Source: Psychrobacter sp. AH5
GTDB lineage: Bacteria; Pseudomonadota; Gammaproteobacteria; Pseudomonadales; Moraxellaceae
Direction: 5' to 3'
DNA length: 64,000 nucleotides
Assembly: GCF_040371085.1 (NCBI RefSeq)
Contig: NZ_JAMBMT010000001.1
Span: 868,001 to 932,000 of the forward strand
Shown: positions 1 through 10,269 of the stretch, piece by piece
How the letters are laid out: each line of letters starts with the position of its first letter
How positions within the stretch are numbered: the stretch's first letter is position 1
The notes under the pieces: generated by a model
Seen by the model: the letters and a program-made list of their open reading frames with translations, nothing else
What the model was told of the DNA's origin: nothing
The model's database searches: none
Translations under genes and position numbers: made by a program

Positions 1-1877
1 GCCAACTGCTCAGCGGTAGGATCTTCATGGATGTAAGTATCAGCAATAAAGATATTGCGATCTTGCATTAATACCGCGTTCATCGCATAAAAATCACTAA
101 CGCCTTCTTTTTTGCCGATGACGTTTTGCACGTATTTGAGATGCAATTGATAATGACTAAACGTACCACAAATCATTCCTTCAGCATCGCCGTTTTCGAC
201 CAATAGTGAGCCAATCAGCGTAGTTTTACGGCGCACATCACGGCGAGCCAGCTCAATACTGACGCCTTTGCGTTTATTCTTCTCATAATAGCCCTGCCAG
301 TAGTCTTTGTAGCGCGGATCATCATCAATATTGACGATAGTGATGTTGACGCCATCTTCTAGGCGTAAGCCAAGCTTTTCGATATTATTGGCGATAACGG
401 CTGGACGACCTACTAAGATAGGATGAGCCAATTGCTCATCGACCACTACTTGTACCGCTAGCAAGACGTTATTATCCTCACCTTCACAATAAACGATGCG
501 CTTAGGATCAGATTTTGCGCGAGCAAAGATGGGCTTCATCACAAACGCTGAGTTATAGACAAACTCAGACAAGCGTTGACGATAGGCATTGATATCATCC
601 AACGGTAGGGTAGCGACTCCTGAATCCATAGCCGCTTGCGCAACCGCCGAGGCAATCTCGATGATTAGGTTAGGCTCTAGAGGACCTGGGATCAAGTACT
701 CACGACCAAAACGGCGTATCTTATCTGTCGTTTTGACATTACCCACCGGTGTCGCTTCCACATGAGCCATGGCTGCAATGGCGCGAACACAAGCAATCTT
801 CATCTCTTCATTGACCGTCGTTGCACCTACATCTAGGGCTCCGCGGAAAATATAGGGGAAGCATAAAGCGTTATTGACTTGGTTAGGATAATCTGAGCGT
901 CCAGTCGCCATGATGACGTCCGGGCGTACAGAATGCGCTACTTCTGGCATAATCTCAGGCGTGGGGTTAGCAAGAGCAAAGATAATAGGGTCTTTTGCCA
1001 TGCGCTTGACCATATCGGTACTTAAGATACCAGGCATCGATAGTCCTAAGAACATATCGACATCATCCATGACCTCGTCGATAGTAGTCGCATCAGTATC
1101 GCGCGCATACTGCTGCTTGGTCTCATCAAGGTTTTCACGTTTGGTGCTGATAATACCGCGTGAGTCTGAGACGAAGATATTATCTTTATTTACCCCAAGA
1201 GCGCAGATAATATTTAGACACGAGATAGCAGCAGCGCCAGCACCAGAGCAGACAATCTTGATATCTTCTATTTTTTTCTCAGTGATTATTAGCGCGTTGA
1301 GCATAGCGGCGGCAACGATAATAGAGGTACCATGCTGATCATCATGGAACACCGGAATATTCATACGCTCGCGTAGTTCACGCTCAATCTTAAAACACTC
1401 AGGCGCTTTGATGTCCTCTAAATTGATACCACCAAAAGTCGGCTCAAGCGCCGCTACCGCTTCGATAAATTTATCTGGATCGTTTTGGGCAATCTCTAAA
1501 TCGAAAACATCAATACCGGCGAACTTCTTGAATAGTACGCCTTTGCCTTCCATTACCGGCTTTGACGCTAGTGGACCGATATCGCCTAGACCTAATACTG
1601 CAGTACCATTGGTAATGACGCCGACTAGATTGCTACGAGCGGTATATTTTGCCGCTAGTTTTGGGTCTTTTTCGATCTCAAGACAAGGTACCGCTACTCC
1701 TGGCGAATAGGCTAGAGCTAAATCGCGCTGGTTAGCCATCTGCTTGATAGGGGTGACTGAGATCTTACCGGGACGAGGATGGGCATGATAGTGTAGGGCG
1801 GCTTGCTCGAATTGCTCTATTTCTGAAGAAGAGGTGTCCGTATTCAAGGTGGTATCGTCATTCATAATAATGGCCAT
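1..1877 (-). CDS. maeB: NADP-dependent malic enzyme (MaeB type), 3' end outside window
   Basis: Decarboxylates malate to pyruvate with NADP, feeding pyruvate and NADPH in the cytoplasm. The reverse-strand reading begins MAIIMNDD and runs open to the window edge, giving about 625 residues of a family that is usually near 760. The N-terminal malic domain contains [13 protein letters not shown] and the metal/malate motif FHDDQHGTA. It is followed by the nucleotide-binding stretch [11 protein letters not shown]. The remainder matches the phosphotransacetylase-like C-terminal domain of MaeB, including [20 protein letters not shown] near the edge. The missing part would be roughly the last 135 residues. 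A second in-frame ATG at 1865 is an alternative start. Identity is secure; cofactor preference is inferred from the two-domain architecture. Confidence 0.95.
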   Translation of the reverse strand, partial: MAIIMNDDTTLNTDTSSSEIEQFEQAALHYHAHPRPGKISVTPIKQMANQRDLALAYSPGVAVPCLEIEKDPKLAAKYTARSNLVGVITNGTAVLGLGDIGPLASKPVMEGKGVLFKKFAGIDVFDLEIAQNDPDKFIEAVAALEPTFGGINLEDIKAPECFKIERELRERMNIPVFHDDQHGTSIIVAAAMLNALIITEKKIEDIKIVCSGAGAAAISCLNIICALGVNKDNIFVSDSRGIISTKRENLDETKQQYARDTDATTIDEVMDDVDMFLGLSMPGILSTDMVKRMAKDPIIFALANPTPEIMPEVAHSVRPDVIMATGRSDYPNQVNNALCFPYIFRGALDVGATTVNEEMKIACVRAIAAMAHVEATPVGNVKTTDKIRRFGREYLIPGPLEPNLIIEIASAVAQAAMDSGVATLPLDDINAYRQRLSEFVYNSAFVMKPIFARAKSDPKRIVYCEGEDNNVLLAVQVVVDEQLAHPILVGRPAVIANNIEKLGLRLEDGVNITIVNIDDDPRYKDYWQGYYEKNKRKGVSIELARRDVRRKTTLIGSLLVENGDAEGMICGTFSHYQLHLKYVQNVIGKKEGVSDFYAMNAVLMQDRNIFIADTYIHEDPTAEQL

Positions 1878-2253
1878 AGTTGGAATGAAAGGATGGTAGA
1901 CTCTAAAGAGGTCAAACGAGGGACTAAAAATAACCCCTAAAACTTGTGATGCCAGTAGCTGACTCTTATAAAAATAAGGGTTATGACAGATAACCGTCAT
2001 CAAAAAGATAATAAGCAAAAAATCATAATATGCTGGAGTCAGTCAAAAATAATTGCACGGCTAAAGACATTGCACTAAAAAAATAACTATTCTAGCATCA
2101 ATGTTAATTCACTGCCTAGTCAACTCTCACGAAATGTGCAAATCAGCTAAGCAAATTATTAAGTAGCCGTGACCAAACCAATAACCTATCCTAGATTTGC
2201 TATTGCTTATTTTGTCTGTAGCGGTTTATCTGTGATGTCAATCATCTAATCGG
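1878..2253. other. gene-free spacer between maeB and selO
   Basis: About 376 bases separating two minus-strand genes. It should hold the maeB promoter and the selO 3' end. A small hairpin (GGTTAT, five-base loop, ATAACC) lies near 1978-1996, but it has no T-run that would make it a convincing terminator. I see no small gene or RNA here. Confidence 0.5.
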
Positions 2254-3720
2254 CTAAGAAGAGCAGCTAATTGGCATTTGCGGCGCGTTAGGCGCTGGCG
2301 GCGAGCTATCAAGCACCGTAGCTAGCTCTTGCACCTTATAAGGAGTGGCTAATAAAGTATAAAGTCGATCCACTTCATCGAACTGGCCTTGCTCAGCAGC
2401 GGTAATAGCTCGCTGCGCTATATCATTGCGTAGCACATAGACCGGATTGTTATTTTCTATGTTCTCAATCACCTCGTCAATAGATAAGGTGGCGATTTGA
2501 GCTAAATAACGCTTGCGCCAATCTTGCCAAACCGTTAATGCCTCGGCGGATAGCTCGTGAGTTAAGGTAGCTAACAGCTGCTTCTCATGGGGATAATTAT
2601 CCGGTGCAATCAGGCCTAAGAGCGCCCGAAAGCTATTGGTATAATCAAGCAAATTATCTTCTAGTAAACTTAACCAGTCAAAAGCTAACCCTAAGCTTAC
2701 TTGCTCATGCGGTAATCCTAGCTTGCGACAAAGCCCTTGCTGATAATGCTGCATAAACACAGTCTCATAAGGCGCGAGGCAGTCTGCTAAAGTCTCACGA
2801 GTGACGCCTGGCAAGCGCATAAAGTGCGGTAGCCAGACATTGAGGTTCCAGTAGCCGATAGCCGGCTGGTTTTGATAAGCATAGCGACCGGTATGATCGG
2901 AGTGATTATTAATCCAAGCAGGGTTAAAGCGCTCCATAAAGCCAAAAGGCCCAAAGTCTAGGGTGCTACCGGTAATCGATAAATTATCAGTATTCATCAC
3001 CCCGTGCGCAAAACCAATGAGTTGCCAATCGGCGATCATCCGCGCCGTGCGTTCGACCACTGCGCTCAAAAACGATAATACCGGCTGCTCACTATCGCGG
3101 CAGTCAGGATAGTAGGTATCGATCATATAATCGGTAAACTCGCCCAATAAGTCCGGCGCAAAACTCGCTATCCACTCGACATGACCGAGGCGGATATGGC
3201 TATCAGCGACACGCATTAGCGCCGCTCCTGCTTCCATCTTCTCACGGCGTACTGGCGTGTCAGATACTACAAACCCTAGCGCGTTGGAGGCGGGGATACC
3301 TAACTGTGCAAAAGCGTGACCGCATAAATATTCTCGAATAGTACTGCGCAGCACCGCGCGGCCATCACCCATTCTTGAGTAGGGCGTCAAGCCAATGCCC
3401 TTGAGGTGTAAGTCTTGTAGAGTATCGTTATTATCCAAGACTTGTGCCATCAGGAGGCCGCGCCCATCGCCTAACTGTCCCGCCCATTGACCGAATTGAT
3501 GACCAGCATAAGCCATTGCTAAAGGCTCAAAGCCATCCGGAACATAATGACCACCAATAATATCCACCCAGCGCTGCATCAGCTCTTTATCCTCAGACCA
3601 GCCTAATTGCTCGGCTACTTGCAGGTTAAAATGCCCAGCACGAGGATTATCAAGCGCAGTTGGCGGCTGCTTATGGTAAAGACGTGGATCTAACTTGGCA
3701 TAGCTGTTTTGGTAGCGCAT
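2254..3720 (-). CDS. selO: SelO family pseudokinase-fold AMPylase (YdiU)
   Basis: SelO proteins keep a kinase fold with flipped ATP and transfer AMP to Ser/Thr/Tyr of target proteins, linked in Escherichia coli to oxidative-stress redox control. The 488-residue length is typical. The signature GHQFGQWAGQLGDGR is at residues 73-87, a lysine in the LKGIG segment at 108, MNTDNLSI at 242-249 with D245 and N246, and DFGPFGF from D255. The protein ends in SCSS, the conserved C-terminal Cys motif that is selenocysteine in eukaryotic homologues. It stands alone between maeB and the desaturase, all on the minus strand, and the desaturase terminator separates it from upstream transcription. Target proteins cannot be told from sequence. 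Confidence 0.95.
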   Translation of the reverse strand: MRYQNSYAKLDPRLYHKQPPTALDNPRAGHFNLQVAEQLGWSEDKELMQRWVDIIGGHYVPDGFEPLAMAYAGHQFGQWAGQLGDGRGLLMAQVLDNNDTLQDLHLKGIGLTPYSRMGDGRAVLRSTIREYLCGHAFAQLGIPASNALGFVVSDTPVRREKMEAGAALMRVADSHIRLGHVEWIASFAPDLLGEFTDYMIDTYYPDCRDSEQPVLSFLSAVVERTARMIADWQLIGFAHGVMNTDNLSITGSTLDFGPFGFMERFNPAWINNHSDHTGRYAYQNQPAIGYWNLNVWLPHFMRLPGVTRETLADCLAPYETVFMQHYQQGLCRKLGLPHEQVSLGLAFDWLSLLEDNLLDYTNSFRALLGLIAPDNYPHEKQLLATLTHELSAEALTVWQDWRKRYLAQIATLSIDEVIENIENNNPVYVLRNDIAQRAITAAEQGQFDEVDRLYTLLATPYKVQELATVLDSSPPAPNAPQMPISCSS

Positions 3721-3747
3721 AGAGGCTTCCTATTTTTATAGATAGAT

Positions 3748-3781
3748 AAAAAAAATCCCCCTAACTATAGCAGTTAGAGGG
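3748..3781 (-). terminator. intrinsic terminator of the desaturase gene
   Basis: Read on the minus strand, a stem (CCC, one unpaired base, CTAACT pairing with AGTTAG and GGG) with a five-base loop is followed by a run of eight T. It lies 55 bases after the desaturase stop and just before selO, so the two minus-strand genes are probably separate transcripts. Confidence 0.85.
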
Positions 3782-3835
3782 AAGGAGAAAAGTAGTAATT
3801 TTTTAAACAACCGCTAAGTACTAGCTTAGTTAAAA

Positions 3836-5236
3836 CTAAGCGGCTTTATTGTCAAAACTAATAGAGCGAAACGCCGTTTTTAAATTATCGTTATGCTCAA
3901 AGATTTTTTTCTCAACCTTGATGTATTCGTGCTTAAGCTTGTCATCAACCTCATGCAAACGATCAGCAAACTCGGTTTTTTTCATCTCAACCGCTTTAGC
4001 TTTTAGTGCTTGCCACTCTTCGACCGTTTGTTTGAAAGCTTCGTATTCAAACTTGATGCGGTCTTGGAAGTTTTGCATCGCTTGCGGAATATCTAAACCT
4101 GTAGAGGTTGCTTTTTCGATCTGCTGCTGAGCACGCTTAAACTGCATCTGTACTTCGGCATGTTTAATAGTGGTATCATCGACTCTGCGTAGCTCACTCG
4201 TCAAACCAAGCTTAGAGAGGCCAGCGATTAGCCATTTAGTAGGATCGTACTGCCACCATTTCACGCCATTACGATAATCGTATTGGAAGAAGTGATGATA
4301 GTTATGATAGCCCTCACCCCAAGTAAAGATAGCTAAGATTGCATTATCACGCGCACTATTGGTATCGGTATAAGGACGCGTACCAAACATGTGACATAGT
4401 GAATTGATAAAGAAAGTGAAGTGATGAGTTAGTACCAGACGTAGCAGACCTGCTAATACTAGAGTACCCCAAACGTCACCTATCAACCAACCTACCGCTG
4501 CCACCATCGCCACGTTAGTCGCTAATACCCAAAGACCATAATACTTATGCTGAATTTGTAGCACTTTATCTTTGGTCAAGTCAGGGATGTTTTTGTAGTC
4601 AAAACGACCACTAGGATAGTTACGTAACATCCAACCTATATGGCTAAAGAAAAATCCACGCTGTGCTGAATACGGGTCGTCCATACGATCATCGACATGA
4701 CGATGATGGCTACGGTGGCCTGATACCCAGTCAAAGGCCGAGCCCTGAACTGCTAAGGTTGAGCCTAGCAATAAGAAGTTTTTTACCACGGGATGAGCTT
4801 TATAAGCGCGATGCGATAACAAGCGATGATAGCCGGCCGTAATACTAATACCCGTCCAAGCCATAAATGCGCCAAACACGCCCCATACTGGCGCACTAAC
4901 TTCATGAGTCAGTAAGTACCATGGAGTAATGACAGCGGCAGCAATAGGAGTGGCTATCAAGAACATCGCTGGCACTAAGTTGATGGGCGCCTTTTGAAAT
5001 TCAAGCTCAAGAGGATCAATACCCTCATAATTAGCCATAGTATCAGTTGCTAGCGCATCATCAGCACTGCCATTAGCAGCAATGCGAGTACCAGCTACTT
5101 GATCCGTTTTACCATGTTCAAGCCACGTCTTTACTCTTAGTGCTTGAGTACCAGCATTTTGTATAAGCATATCACTAGACTTCATAGCGAGACGTAAGCC
5201 TTTGAGTGGTAAACCTATTACTTTTTTAGCAATCAT
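3836..5236 (-). CDS. membrane fatty-acid (acyl-CoA/acyl-lipid) desaturase with coiled-coil tail
   Basis: Introduces a cis double bond into a fatty acyl chain at the inner membrane, a likely cold-adaptation function. The three iron-binding histidine boxes are complete: HRLLSH at 137-142, HRSHH at 174-178 and HNYHH at 311-315, framed by hydrophobic segments at about 88-110, 117-135, 150-165 and 232-268. At 466 residues it is longer than the roughly 300-390 of common delta-9 desaturases. It has an N-terminal extension of about 80 residues and, after residue 350, about 115 highly charged, helix-prone residues that look like a coiled coil. Delta-9 specificity is an inference; the partner reductase is not in the window. 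Confidence 0.92.
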   Translation of the reverse strand: MIAKKVIGLPLKGLRLAMKSSDMLIQNAGTQALRVKTWLEHGKTDQVAGTRIAANGSADDALATDTMANYEGIDPLELEFQKAPINLVPAMFLIATPIAAAVITPWYLLTHEVSAPVWGVFGAFMAWTGISITAGYHRLLSHRAYKAHPVVKNFLLLGSTLAVQGSAFDWVSGHRSHHRHVDDRMDDPYSAQRGFFFSHIGWMLRNYPSGRFDYKNIPDLTKDKVLQIQHKYYGLWVLATNVAMVAAVGWLIGDVWGTLVLAGLLRLVLTHHFTFFINSLCHMFGTRPYTDTNSARDNAILAIFTWGEGYHNYHHFFQYDYRNGVKWWQYDPTKWLIAGLSKLGLTSELRRVDDTTIKHAEVQMQFKRAQQQIEKATSTGLDIPQAMQNFQDRIKFEYEAFKQTVEEWQALKAKAVEMKKTEFADRLHEVDDKLKHEYIKVEKKIFEHNDNLKTAFRSISFDNKAA

Positions 5237-5522
5237 GTAGTATTCCTAATGATATTGATTTCAGCGCCTATATTACCCTAAATAATAGATAAAGTGAACA
5301 GTTATACACTAGAAAAATATTGCTAAATAACAATAACTTGTAGGAGTTATGAGATATTTCTCATTAAAACCCCAATAGCTATCAGGAATTAGGTAGAAAT
5401 GTAAAATTGCGCGAAGATAAGTGAGCTAAGTCTTGATGGCTTTTTTGCTAAAAAATAGAGTTATTTTGAAAAAAAACTGCCCTAAATCATTCAAATAGCA
5501 ACCCCTAATTTTTACGCTAAAG

Positions 5523-6377
5523 TCATAAAAGCTGGCTTGGAATGTCAGTAATAATAACATCTACTTGCCAGTTTATGAGCTGCTTTATACTATCGATATC
5601 ATTGACCGTCCAAGCGCTGATAGGTAGCTGATGACGATGATAATACTCGACTATTTGCTCATCTAATAAAGGATAATATACCCCTAGTTGACTACAGCCT
5701 AAACGCAGCGCTATGTTAGGCGCTGATGCTACCAAGCTATGCTCACGGACTAATAAGCCCCGCGTAATAGTGGATAAGTCTTTGTCCCCATGTAGTTGGG
5801 CAAGCAGCTGCAAATCAAAACTAGTTAGCACTAAAGGTAGGGTAGATAGAGGGCTATTGACTAAATATCGTTTTAACGCAGTCCTTAGTTTGGAGTAATT
5901 AGTACGCTCATTAGTCTTAATCTCAAGCTCTATATGGGTAAACCTAGTTAAAGTATGGGCTTCAATAACTAAGCTCTCAAGCTCGTCTATTGGCTCAAAG
6001 CTATTACTATTAGTCAACCCTAGCAGATGGTTAAGTGCCTGACGCTGCGGTTTAAAAAAAGGCTTAGTCATCGACAATGGTAATAACTGCGCTAGCATAT
6101 CTAACGTAAGAATACGATGACCTGACTGAGTATGACGTTGAATCTCGCGCAGACTTAGCTGATCCACCCGCGCTTGTAAGCCGCACAGCCGCTGCAAAGT
6201 GTCATCATGAAAGACAATCAGTTGACCATCAGCAGTCAGCTGCACATCGAACTCTACTCCTGCTAGCCCCTTTGCTTGCAAGCGATTGGCATGTTGAAAG
6301 CCGAACAAAGTATTCTCTAGCGCCTCAACTCGAGCGCCGCGATGACCGAGTAGTTGAGTATTCTTAAAATTTATCAT
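5523..6377 (-). CDS. glycerophosphodiester phosphodiesterase family protein
   Basis: Hydrolyses glycerophosphodiesters to glycerol-3-phosphate and an alcohol. The GDPD catalytic set is visible: GHRG at 11-14 with the catalytic H12, the E21-N22 pair, EFD at 42-44 and HDDT at 57-60, all in expected order. The 284-residue length suits a single GDPD domain. There is no signal peptide, so it should act in the cytoplasm. A low-similarity insertion at about 110-140 separates the early motifs from the barrel core. It is monocistronic by spacing, with about 285 bases to the desaturase start and 392 bases upstream to a divergent lipoprotein gene. Confidence 0.9.
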   Translation of the reverse strand: MINFKNTQLLGHRGARVEALENTLFGFQHANRLQAKGLAGVEFDVQLTADGQLIVFHDDTLQRLCGLQARVDQLSLREIQRHTQSGHRILTLDMLAQLLPLSMTKPFFKPQRQALNHLLGLTNSNSFEPIDELESLVIEAHTLTRFTHIELEIKTNERTNYSKLRTALKRYLVNSPLSTLPLVLTSFDLQLLAQLHGDKDLSTITRGLLVREHSLVASAPNIALRLGCSQLGVYYPLLDEQIVEYYHRHQLPISAWTVNDIDSIKQLINWQVDVIITDIPSQLL

Positions 6378-6769
6378 AACAATAGAAGCTTATTTTTGAA
6401 GTGTTTTAATAGTGCTAAGTTATATAGAGGCCATTTTCATTTATAGCATACGCTCTTATGACACGTGCTTAACTTATAGTAGGCTGATTGTTTTAACGCT
6501 AGCTGGTTCTATAAGGCCAATTAATTGATGCTCTGTTGTGTTTTTGCAACTAACGAGAGTTTTAGCGCTATTAAAAGCGTTTATTTGTATATTGACAAGT
6601 CGCTATGATGAACATCTTAATTAAACCTCGTATAATGACGTAATTTTCAATAAGGCGGTTATTATCAAACCTTATGAGTAATCAGTATGATCGAGTCTGC
6701 TTAATTATATATGATATTTAATAAATCTAGGGCAGCTATAAAGATCAGTAAATCAGGAGCTGGATAAGC
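6378..6769. other. divergent intergenic region with probable promoters
   Basis: About 392 bases between the minus-strand phosphodiesterase and the plus-strand lipoprotein. A consensus TATAAT at 6631-6636 may be a -10 box, but no good -35 lies at 17 bases (TTGACA at 6592-6597 is too far, 33 bases). No small gene is apparent. Confidence 0.35.
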
Positions 6770-7723
6770 ATGAGCGTAGTAAAGAAAAAGGGGATGAACT
6801 GGCAGCAAGTGGCTGGTATCGGTTTGGTTTGTAGTCTAGCCGTTACGGGCTGTAGCCGTTCAGATGACGATGAAAGCGCCAATACAAATGAGGCTATCGC
6901 TGAGGCGCAAAGCGTGAATCAGGTCGATGTTGCTCCAGCTATGAGCTGTGATGATCCCTTGGTACAAGAGCGACTCAGAACGGCGTTAAAAAACACCTTG
7001 AACCAACAAGCACAAACGCTTGCTAACAATTATGCCAATGCTGCAGAAGTAACTATCAGCAGTAGCATGGTCAATGACAAAATCGGCAATATTTTGATCG
7101 ATGTACAAAACGCCGCTTTATTGCAAGAAGGCAATGCTAATGGCATGACTACTTGTCAAGCCAGTGTCAGTATGACTTTACCTAGCGAAGACTTGTATCA
7201 AGCCAGCCTTATAGATTCAGCCAATAACAAATCCAGCCTACAATCACGTTTAGCGAACGATAATATCCGTATCAATAACAATATGCTCGTCGATGATGCT
7301 TTTAGCTACGTTATTGGCACTCAAAACGGCTTAGTACAAGCGCGTATCGCCGGACAGCCTGCTTTGATAAGTATTGTCGCTGATGTTATGGCCGCCTCAT
7401 CACTAAAAACACTTATGGATGAGCAGCAAGCCATTCGCCGTGCAGAAGCTGCGGCTGCGCGCCGTGCCGCTGAACCAAAGCCAGCTGAGAACCAAAATAT
7501 TCGTCAGCCAAGAACGGTGACTCCGGTAGCGCCTATCCGTCCTGCCACGCCACCAACGCCGCCGACATCGCCAACGATTAATAATAGCAACGAAGGCAAC
7601 ATTACAGCAGCGGCTCCTAGTAATGAGGCTAAAGCTCCGGTAGCGCCGCCAGAACCAAAAGTGGTTCCTAAAGATGACAGTATCGATATGGTCATCGTTG
7701 AAGATGATAGCGCTACTTATTAA
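6770..7723 (+). CDS. predicted lipoprotein with Ala/Pro-rich C-terminal tail, unknown function
   Basis: I do not recognise a characterised family. The 317-residue product has a lipoprotein signal with lipobox AVTGC and lipidated cysteine at residue 28. A folded region follows to about residue 225, with two further cysteines (SCDD at about 59-62 and TTCQA near 119-123) that could form a disulfide. From about 227 the chain changes to Ala/Arg-rich RRAEAAAARRAAEPKP and then a Pro/Thr-rich linker with PTPPTSPT, ending acidic. That arrangement resembles envelope proteins that span the periplasm. The ATG is preceded by a weak AGGAGCTGG ribosome site. A strong terminator follows at 7768. Confidence 0.6.
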   Translation: MSVVKKKGMNWQQVAGIGLVCSLAVTGCSRSDDDESANTNEAIAEAQSVNQVDVAPAMSCDDPLVQERLRTALKNTLNQQAQTLANNYANAAEVTISSSMVNDKIGNILIDVQNAALLQEGNANGMTTCQASVSMTLPSEDLYQASLIDSANNKSSLQSRLANDNIRINNNMLVDDAFSYVIGTQNGLVQARIAGQPALISIVADVMAASSLKTLMDEQQAIRRAEAAAARRAAEPKPAENQNIRQPRTVTPVAPIRPATPPTPPTSPTINNSNEGNITAAAPSNEAKAPVAPPEPKVVPKDDSIDMVIVEDDSATY

Positions 7724-7767
7724 TACCGTGGATTTTATAATTGTTGTTCATCAAGTCTTGAGTAAAT

Positions 7768-7807
7768 AAAAAAAGCATCTATAGCTCAAAGTTATAGATG
7801 CTTTTTT
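7768..7807. terminator. bidirectional intrinsic terminator
   Basis: AGCATCTATA pairs with TATAGATGCT around a nine-base loop, flanked by an A-run on the left and a T-run on the right. It can therefore stop both the lipoprotein transcript (plus) and the convergent adenosyltransferase transcript (minus). Confidence 0.9.
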
Positions 7808-7885
7808 GTGTTATAAAGCAAAGGTCAAAATTGGCGTTTAAGATAGGGCTAATAAACCCAGCCATAAGCTACAGATTACTAAACA

Positions 7886-8515
7886 CTATTTATGGTTATC
7901 AAGATTTTGCAAAGCTTGACTGTTCCATAGTACCTCAGAGACTTGCGCAGGATCAGTACAAAAGCGCGCAGCGACAAATAACCAGTCAGATAAACGATTG
8001 ATCAAGCGAATAGCAGTTTGGCGAATAGCGGCTGGGTTTTGCTGCTGCAATAGCACCGCTTGGCGCTCGGCTCGGCGGCAAACAGTACGCGCGACGTGCA
8101 ACTGGCTCACCAATACCGAACCTGTCGGCAAAATAAAGTCTTTTAAAGGCGGCAGGCTTTTATTCATCGTATCGATCTGCTGCTCAAGCCAGTCGATGTG
8201 AGTCTCGCTTACGCCTTCATATTCAGGCATGGCAAGCTCGCCGCCGATATTAAATAACAAATGCTGAATAATCACTAAAGCTTGCGCAAAATCGGCAGCA
8301 TTAAGTCGTTGCAGATGCTCTGATAAGGGTTGATTAGCGGCTTTATTTGTCTGCGCTAAGTAAGCTTGCACCAGTCCAATGTGGGAGTTGAGCTCATCGA
8401 CATCGCCCATTACATTGAACAAGATGTCCGCTTTACTAACACGGCTGCCATCCGCCATACCGGTCGTGCCATCATCGCCCGTACGAGTGTATATTTTGCT
8501 CAAACGATTACTCAT
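7886..8515 (-). CDS. cob(I)yrinic acid a,c-diamide adenosyltransferase, PduO/MMAB type
   Basis: Transfers the adenosyl group of ATP to cob(I)alamin to make adenosylcobalamin. The N-terminal ATP-binding signature YTRTGDDGTTGMADGSR spans about residues 9-25. The second family motif RLINRLSDWLFVAARF lies at about 168-183, with the conserved arginine-rich helix RRAERQAV before it. The 209-residue length is normal. No cobalamin biosynthesis genes flank it, so it probably serves salvage of imported corrinoid; propionyl-CoA made by the mms cluster at 40.9-46.0 kb would be one reason to need adenosylcobalamin, but that link is speculative. Convergent with the lipoprotein gene and sharing its terminator. 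Confidence 0.92.
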   Translation of the reverse strand: MSNRLSKIYTRTGDDGTTGMADGSRVSKADILFNVMGDVDELNSHIGLVQAYLAQTNKAANQPLSEHLQRLNAADFAQALVIIQHLLFNIGGELAMPEYEGVSETHIDWLEQQIDTMNKSLPPLKDFILPTGSVLVSQLHVARTVCRRAERQAVLLQQQNPAAIRQTAIRLINRLSDWLFVAARFCTDPAQVSEVLWNSQALQNLDNHK

Positions 8516-8673
8516 TTATAACTCCACATTTTTAGTCTAAGGGTTTGCTTACTTATAGCTATTATTTAGCTAATAGTATCAAGCTGCGCTCATTGTAGTA
8601 TTTTATGCCCGTTTTCGCTAAGATAATGCGTTAAGTTTTATATTCCTTCATTTAATTAACAAGGCTACTTTTT

Positions 8674-10143
8674 ATGACTACCTCAATTACCGATGCTCAG
8701 TCTCAGCTTGTCATCTACGATTCATTGACGGCTCACAAGCAATCATTACAGCCCTTGGTGGCTGGCAAGGTAGGGATGTATGTCTGCGGCATGACAGTCT
8801 ATGACTATTGTCATATTGGTCATGCGCGGGTGATGGTGGCCTTTGATCTAGTGGTACGCTGGCTAACGCAGTTGGGCTATGAGGTCAATTATGTGCGTAA
8901 TATTACCGATATCGATGACAAAATTATCGCGCGCGCTATCGAGAATAATGAAGATATTAGCACTTTGACTCAGCGCTTTATTACCGCTATGCATGAGGAT
9001 GCCACTGCTCTTGGCTGCTTAAGTCCAGATGCTGAGCCGCGCGCGACTGACTATATCGATGAGATGCAGCAGATGATTGCGACGCTTGTCGACGGCAATC
9101 ATGCTTATGCCGCGGATAATGGCGATGTCTATTATGCGGTAGAGAGCTTCAAAGATTATGGCAAACTCTCAAAGCGCAAGCTTGAGGATATGCAAGCGGG
9201 CGCGCGTATTGAGGTTGACAACGTCAAGCGTAATCCTTTTGATTTTGTCCTGTGGAAAGCGGCCAAAGCAGATGAGCCGCAGTGGGCGTCACCTTGGGGG
9301 CAAGGGCGTCCGGGCTGGCATATTGAATGCTCAGCGATGTCGACCAAATGCTTAGGCGACACTTTTGATATCCACGGCGGTGGTCATGACTTGCAGTTTC
9401 CGCATCACGAAAACGAGATTGCCCAGTCTGAGGCGGCGACGGGCTGCCAGTACGCCAATAACTGGATGCACGTCGGCTTTATCAATGTGGATGGCGAAAA
9501 GATGTCCAAATCATTAGGTAATTTCTTTACCATTCGTGAAGTCATAGCTAGATATCATCCTGAAACAGTGCGTTTTTTCTTATTATCAAGTCATTACCGC
9601 AGCCAAGTAAACTTTTCAGACAAAGCGCTTGATGAGGCGCATAATAGCCTAAGCAGACTCTATCAAGCGCTAAAAGTGGTAGAGACGCAAAGCGAGCGAA
9701 CGCTTAAGATAGAGGAAGCTGATAGAGAGCTGATAGAAAGCGCCTTTGCAAGTGCAGCAGGACAGGCTTTTATTGCCGCTATGAACGATGACTTTAATAG
9801 CTCAGCGGCTATTAGTGTGTTATTTGGGTTGGCAAAAGAGATAAATAAAGCGATCAAAGCTGAGGATTTTGCAGGCGCTTGGCAATACGCGCAGCAACTC
9901 AAGATATTAGCCAAACCGCTCAATATACTGCAGCAGCCAGTAGCGCAGTTTTTGCAGGCTATTATTGGCGAGGCATCAGCCGCGGCGCTAAGCGATACAC
10001 AGATCGATGATTTGATTACTCAGCGTCAGCAAGCCAAAGCCGATAAGGATTTTGCGCAGGCAGATGCGATAAGAGAAGAGCTCAAAGAGGCGGGCATTGA
10101 GCTTGAAGATAGCTCAGCTGGCACCACTTGGCGACGCGCTTAA
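8674..10143 (+). CDS. cysS: cysteinyl-tRNA synthetase
   Basis: Charges tRNA-Cys. Class I signatures are present: HIGH at residues 47-50 and KMSKS at 276-280. The zinc ligands that give cysteine specificity are C38, C219, H244 and E248, matching the E. coli set with a constant offset of 10. The 489 residues are slightly longer than the E. coli enzyme (461), mainly from a short N-terminal extension before the core. Divergent from the adenosyltransferase with a 158-base spacer. A small intrinsic terminator follows at 10182. Confidence 0.98.
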   Translation: MTTSITDAQSQLVIYDSLTAHKQSLQPLVAGKVGMYVCGMTVYDYCHIGHARVMVAFDLVVRWLTQLGYEVNYVRNITDIDDKIIARAIENNEDISTLTQRFITAMHEDATALGCLSPDAEPRATDYIDEMQQMIATLVDGNHAYAADNGDVYYAVESFKDYGKLSKRKLEDMQAGARIEVDNVKRNPFDFVLWKAAKADEPQWASPWGQGRPGWHIECSAMSTKCLGDTFDIHGGGHDLQFPHHENEIAQSEAATGCQYANNWMHVGFINVDGEKMSKSLGNFFTIREVIARYHPETVRFFLLSSHYRSQVNFSDKALDEAHNSLSRLYQALKVVETQSERTLKIEEADRELIESAFASAAGQAFIAAMNDDFNSSAAISVLFGLAKEINKAIKAEDFAGAWQYAQQLKILAKPLNILQQPVAQFLQAIIGEASAAALSDTQIDDLITQRQQAKADKDFAQADAIREELKEAGIELEDSSAGTTWRRA

Positions 10144-10181
10144 GGTGCTTTTCAAATTATAGACGCAAACTAACCGATCAA

Positions 10182-10204
10182 GTCAGCTTAGAGCTGGCTT
10201 TTTT
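10182..10204 (+). terminator. terminator after cysS, one copy of a duplicated block
   Basis: GTCAGCT pairs with AGCTGGC (one G-T pair) around a three-base loop, followed by six T. The surrounding 60 bases are closely repeated after the first mechanosensitive-channel gene (12315-12338), so this terminator was duplicated together with that gene. Confidence 0.8.
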
Positions 10205-10269
10205 GGGTTTACTGATTTAAGTTACTAGCAAACGATATCTGAAATTTGGCTTTTTTATAAGCTATAGGC

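Noticed and set aside
5440..5522. Terminator after the glycerophosphodiesterase gene
   Set aside because: On the minus strand there is a T-run but no convincing stem before it.
6592..6636. TTGACA at 6592 with TATAAT at 6631 as one promoter
   Set aside because: The spacing is 33 bases, far from 16-18, so they cannot be the two boxes of one promoter.
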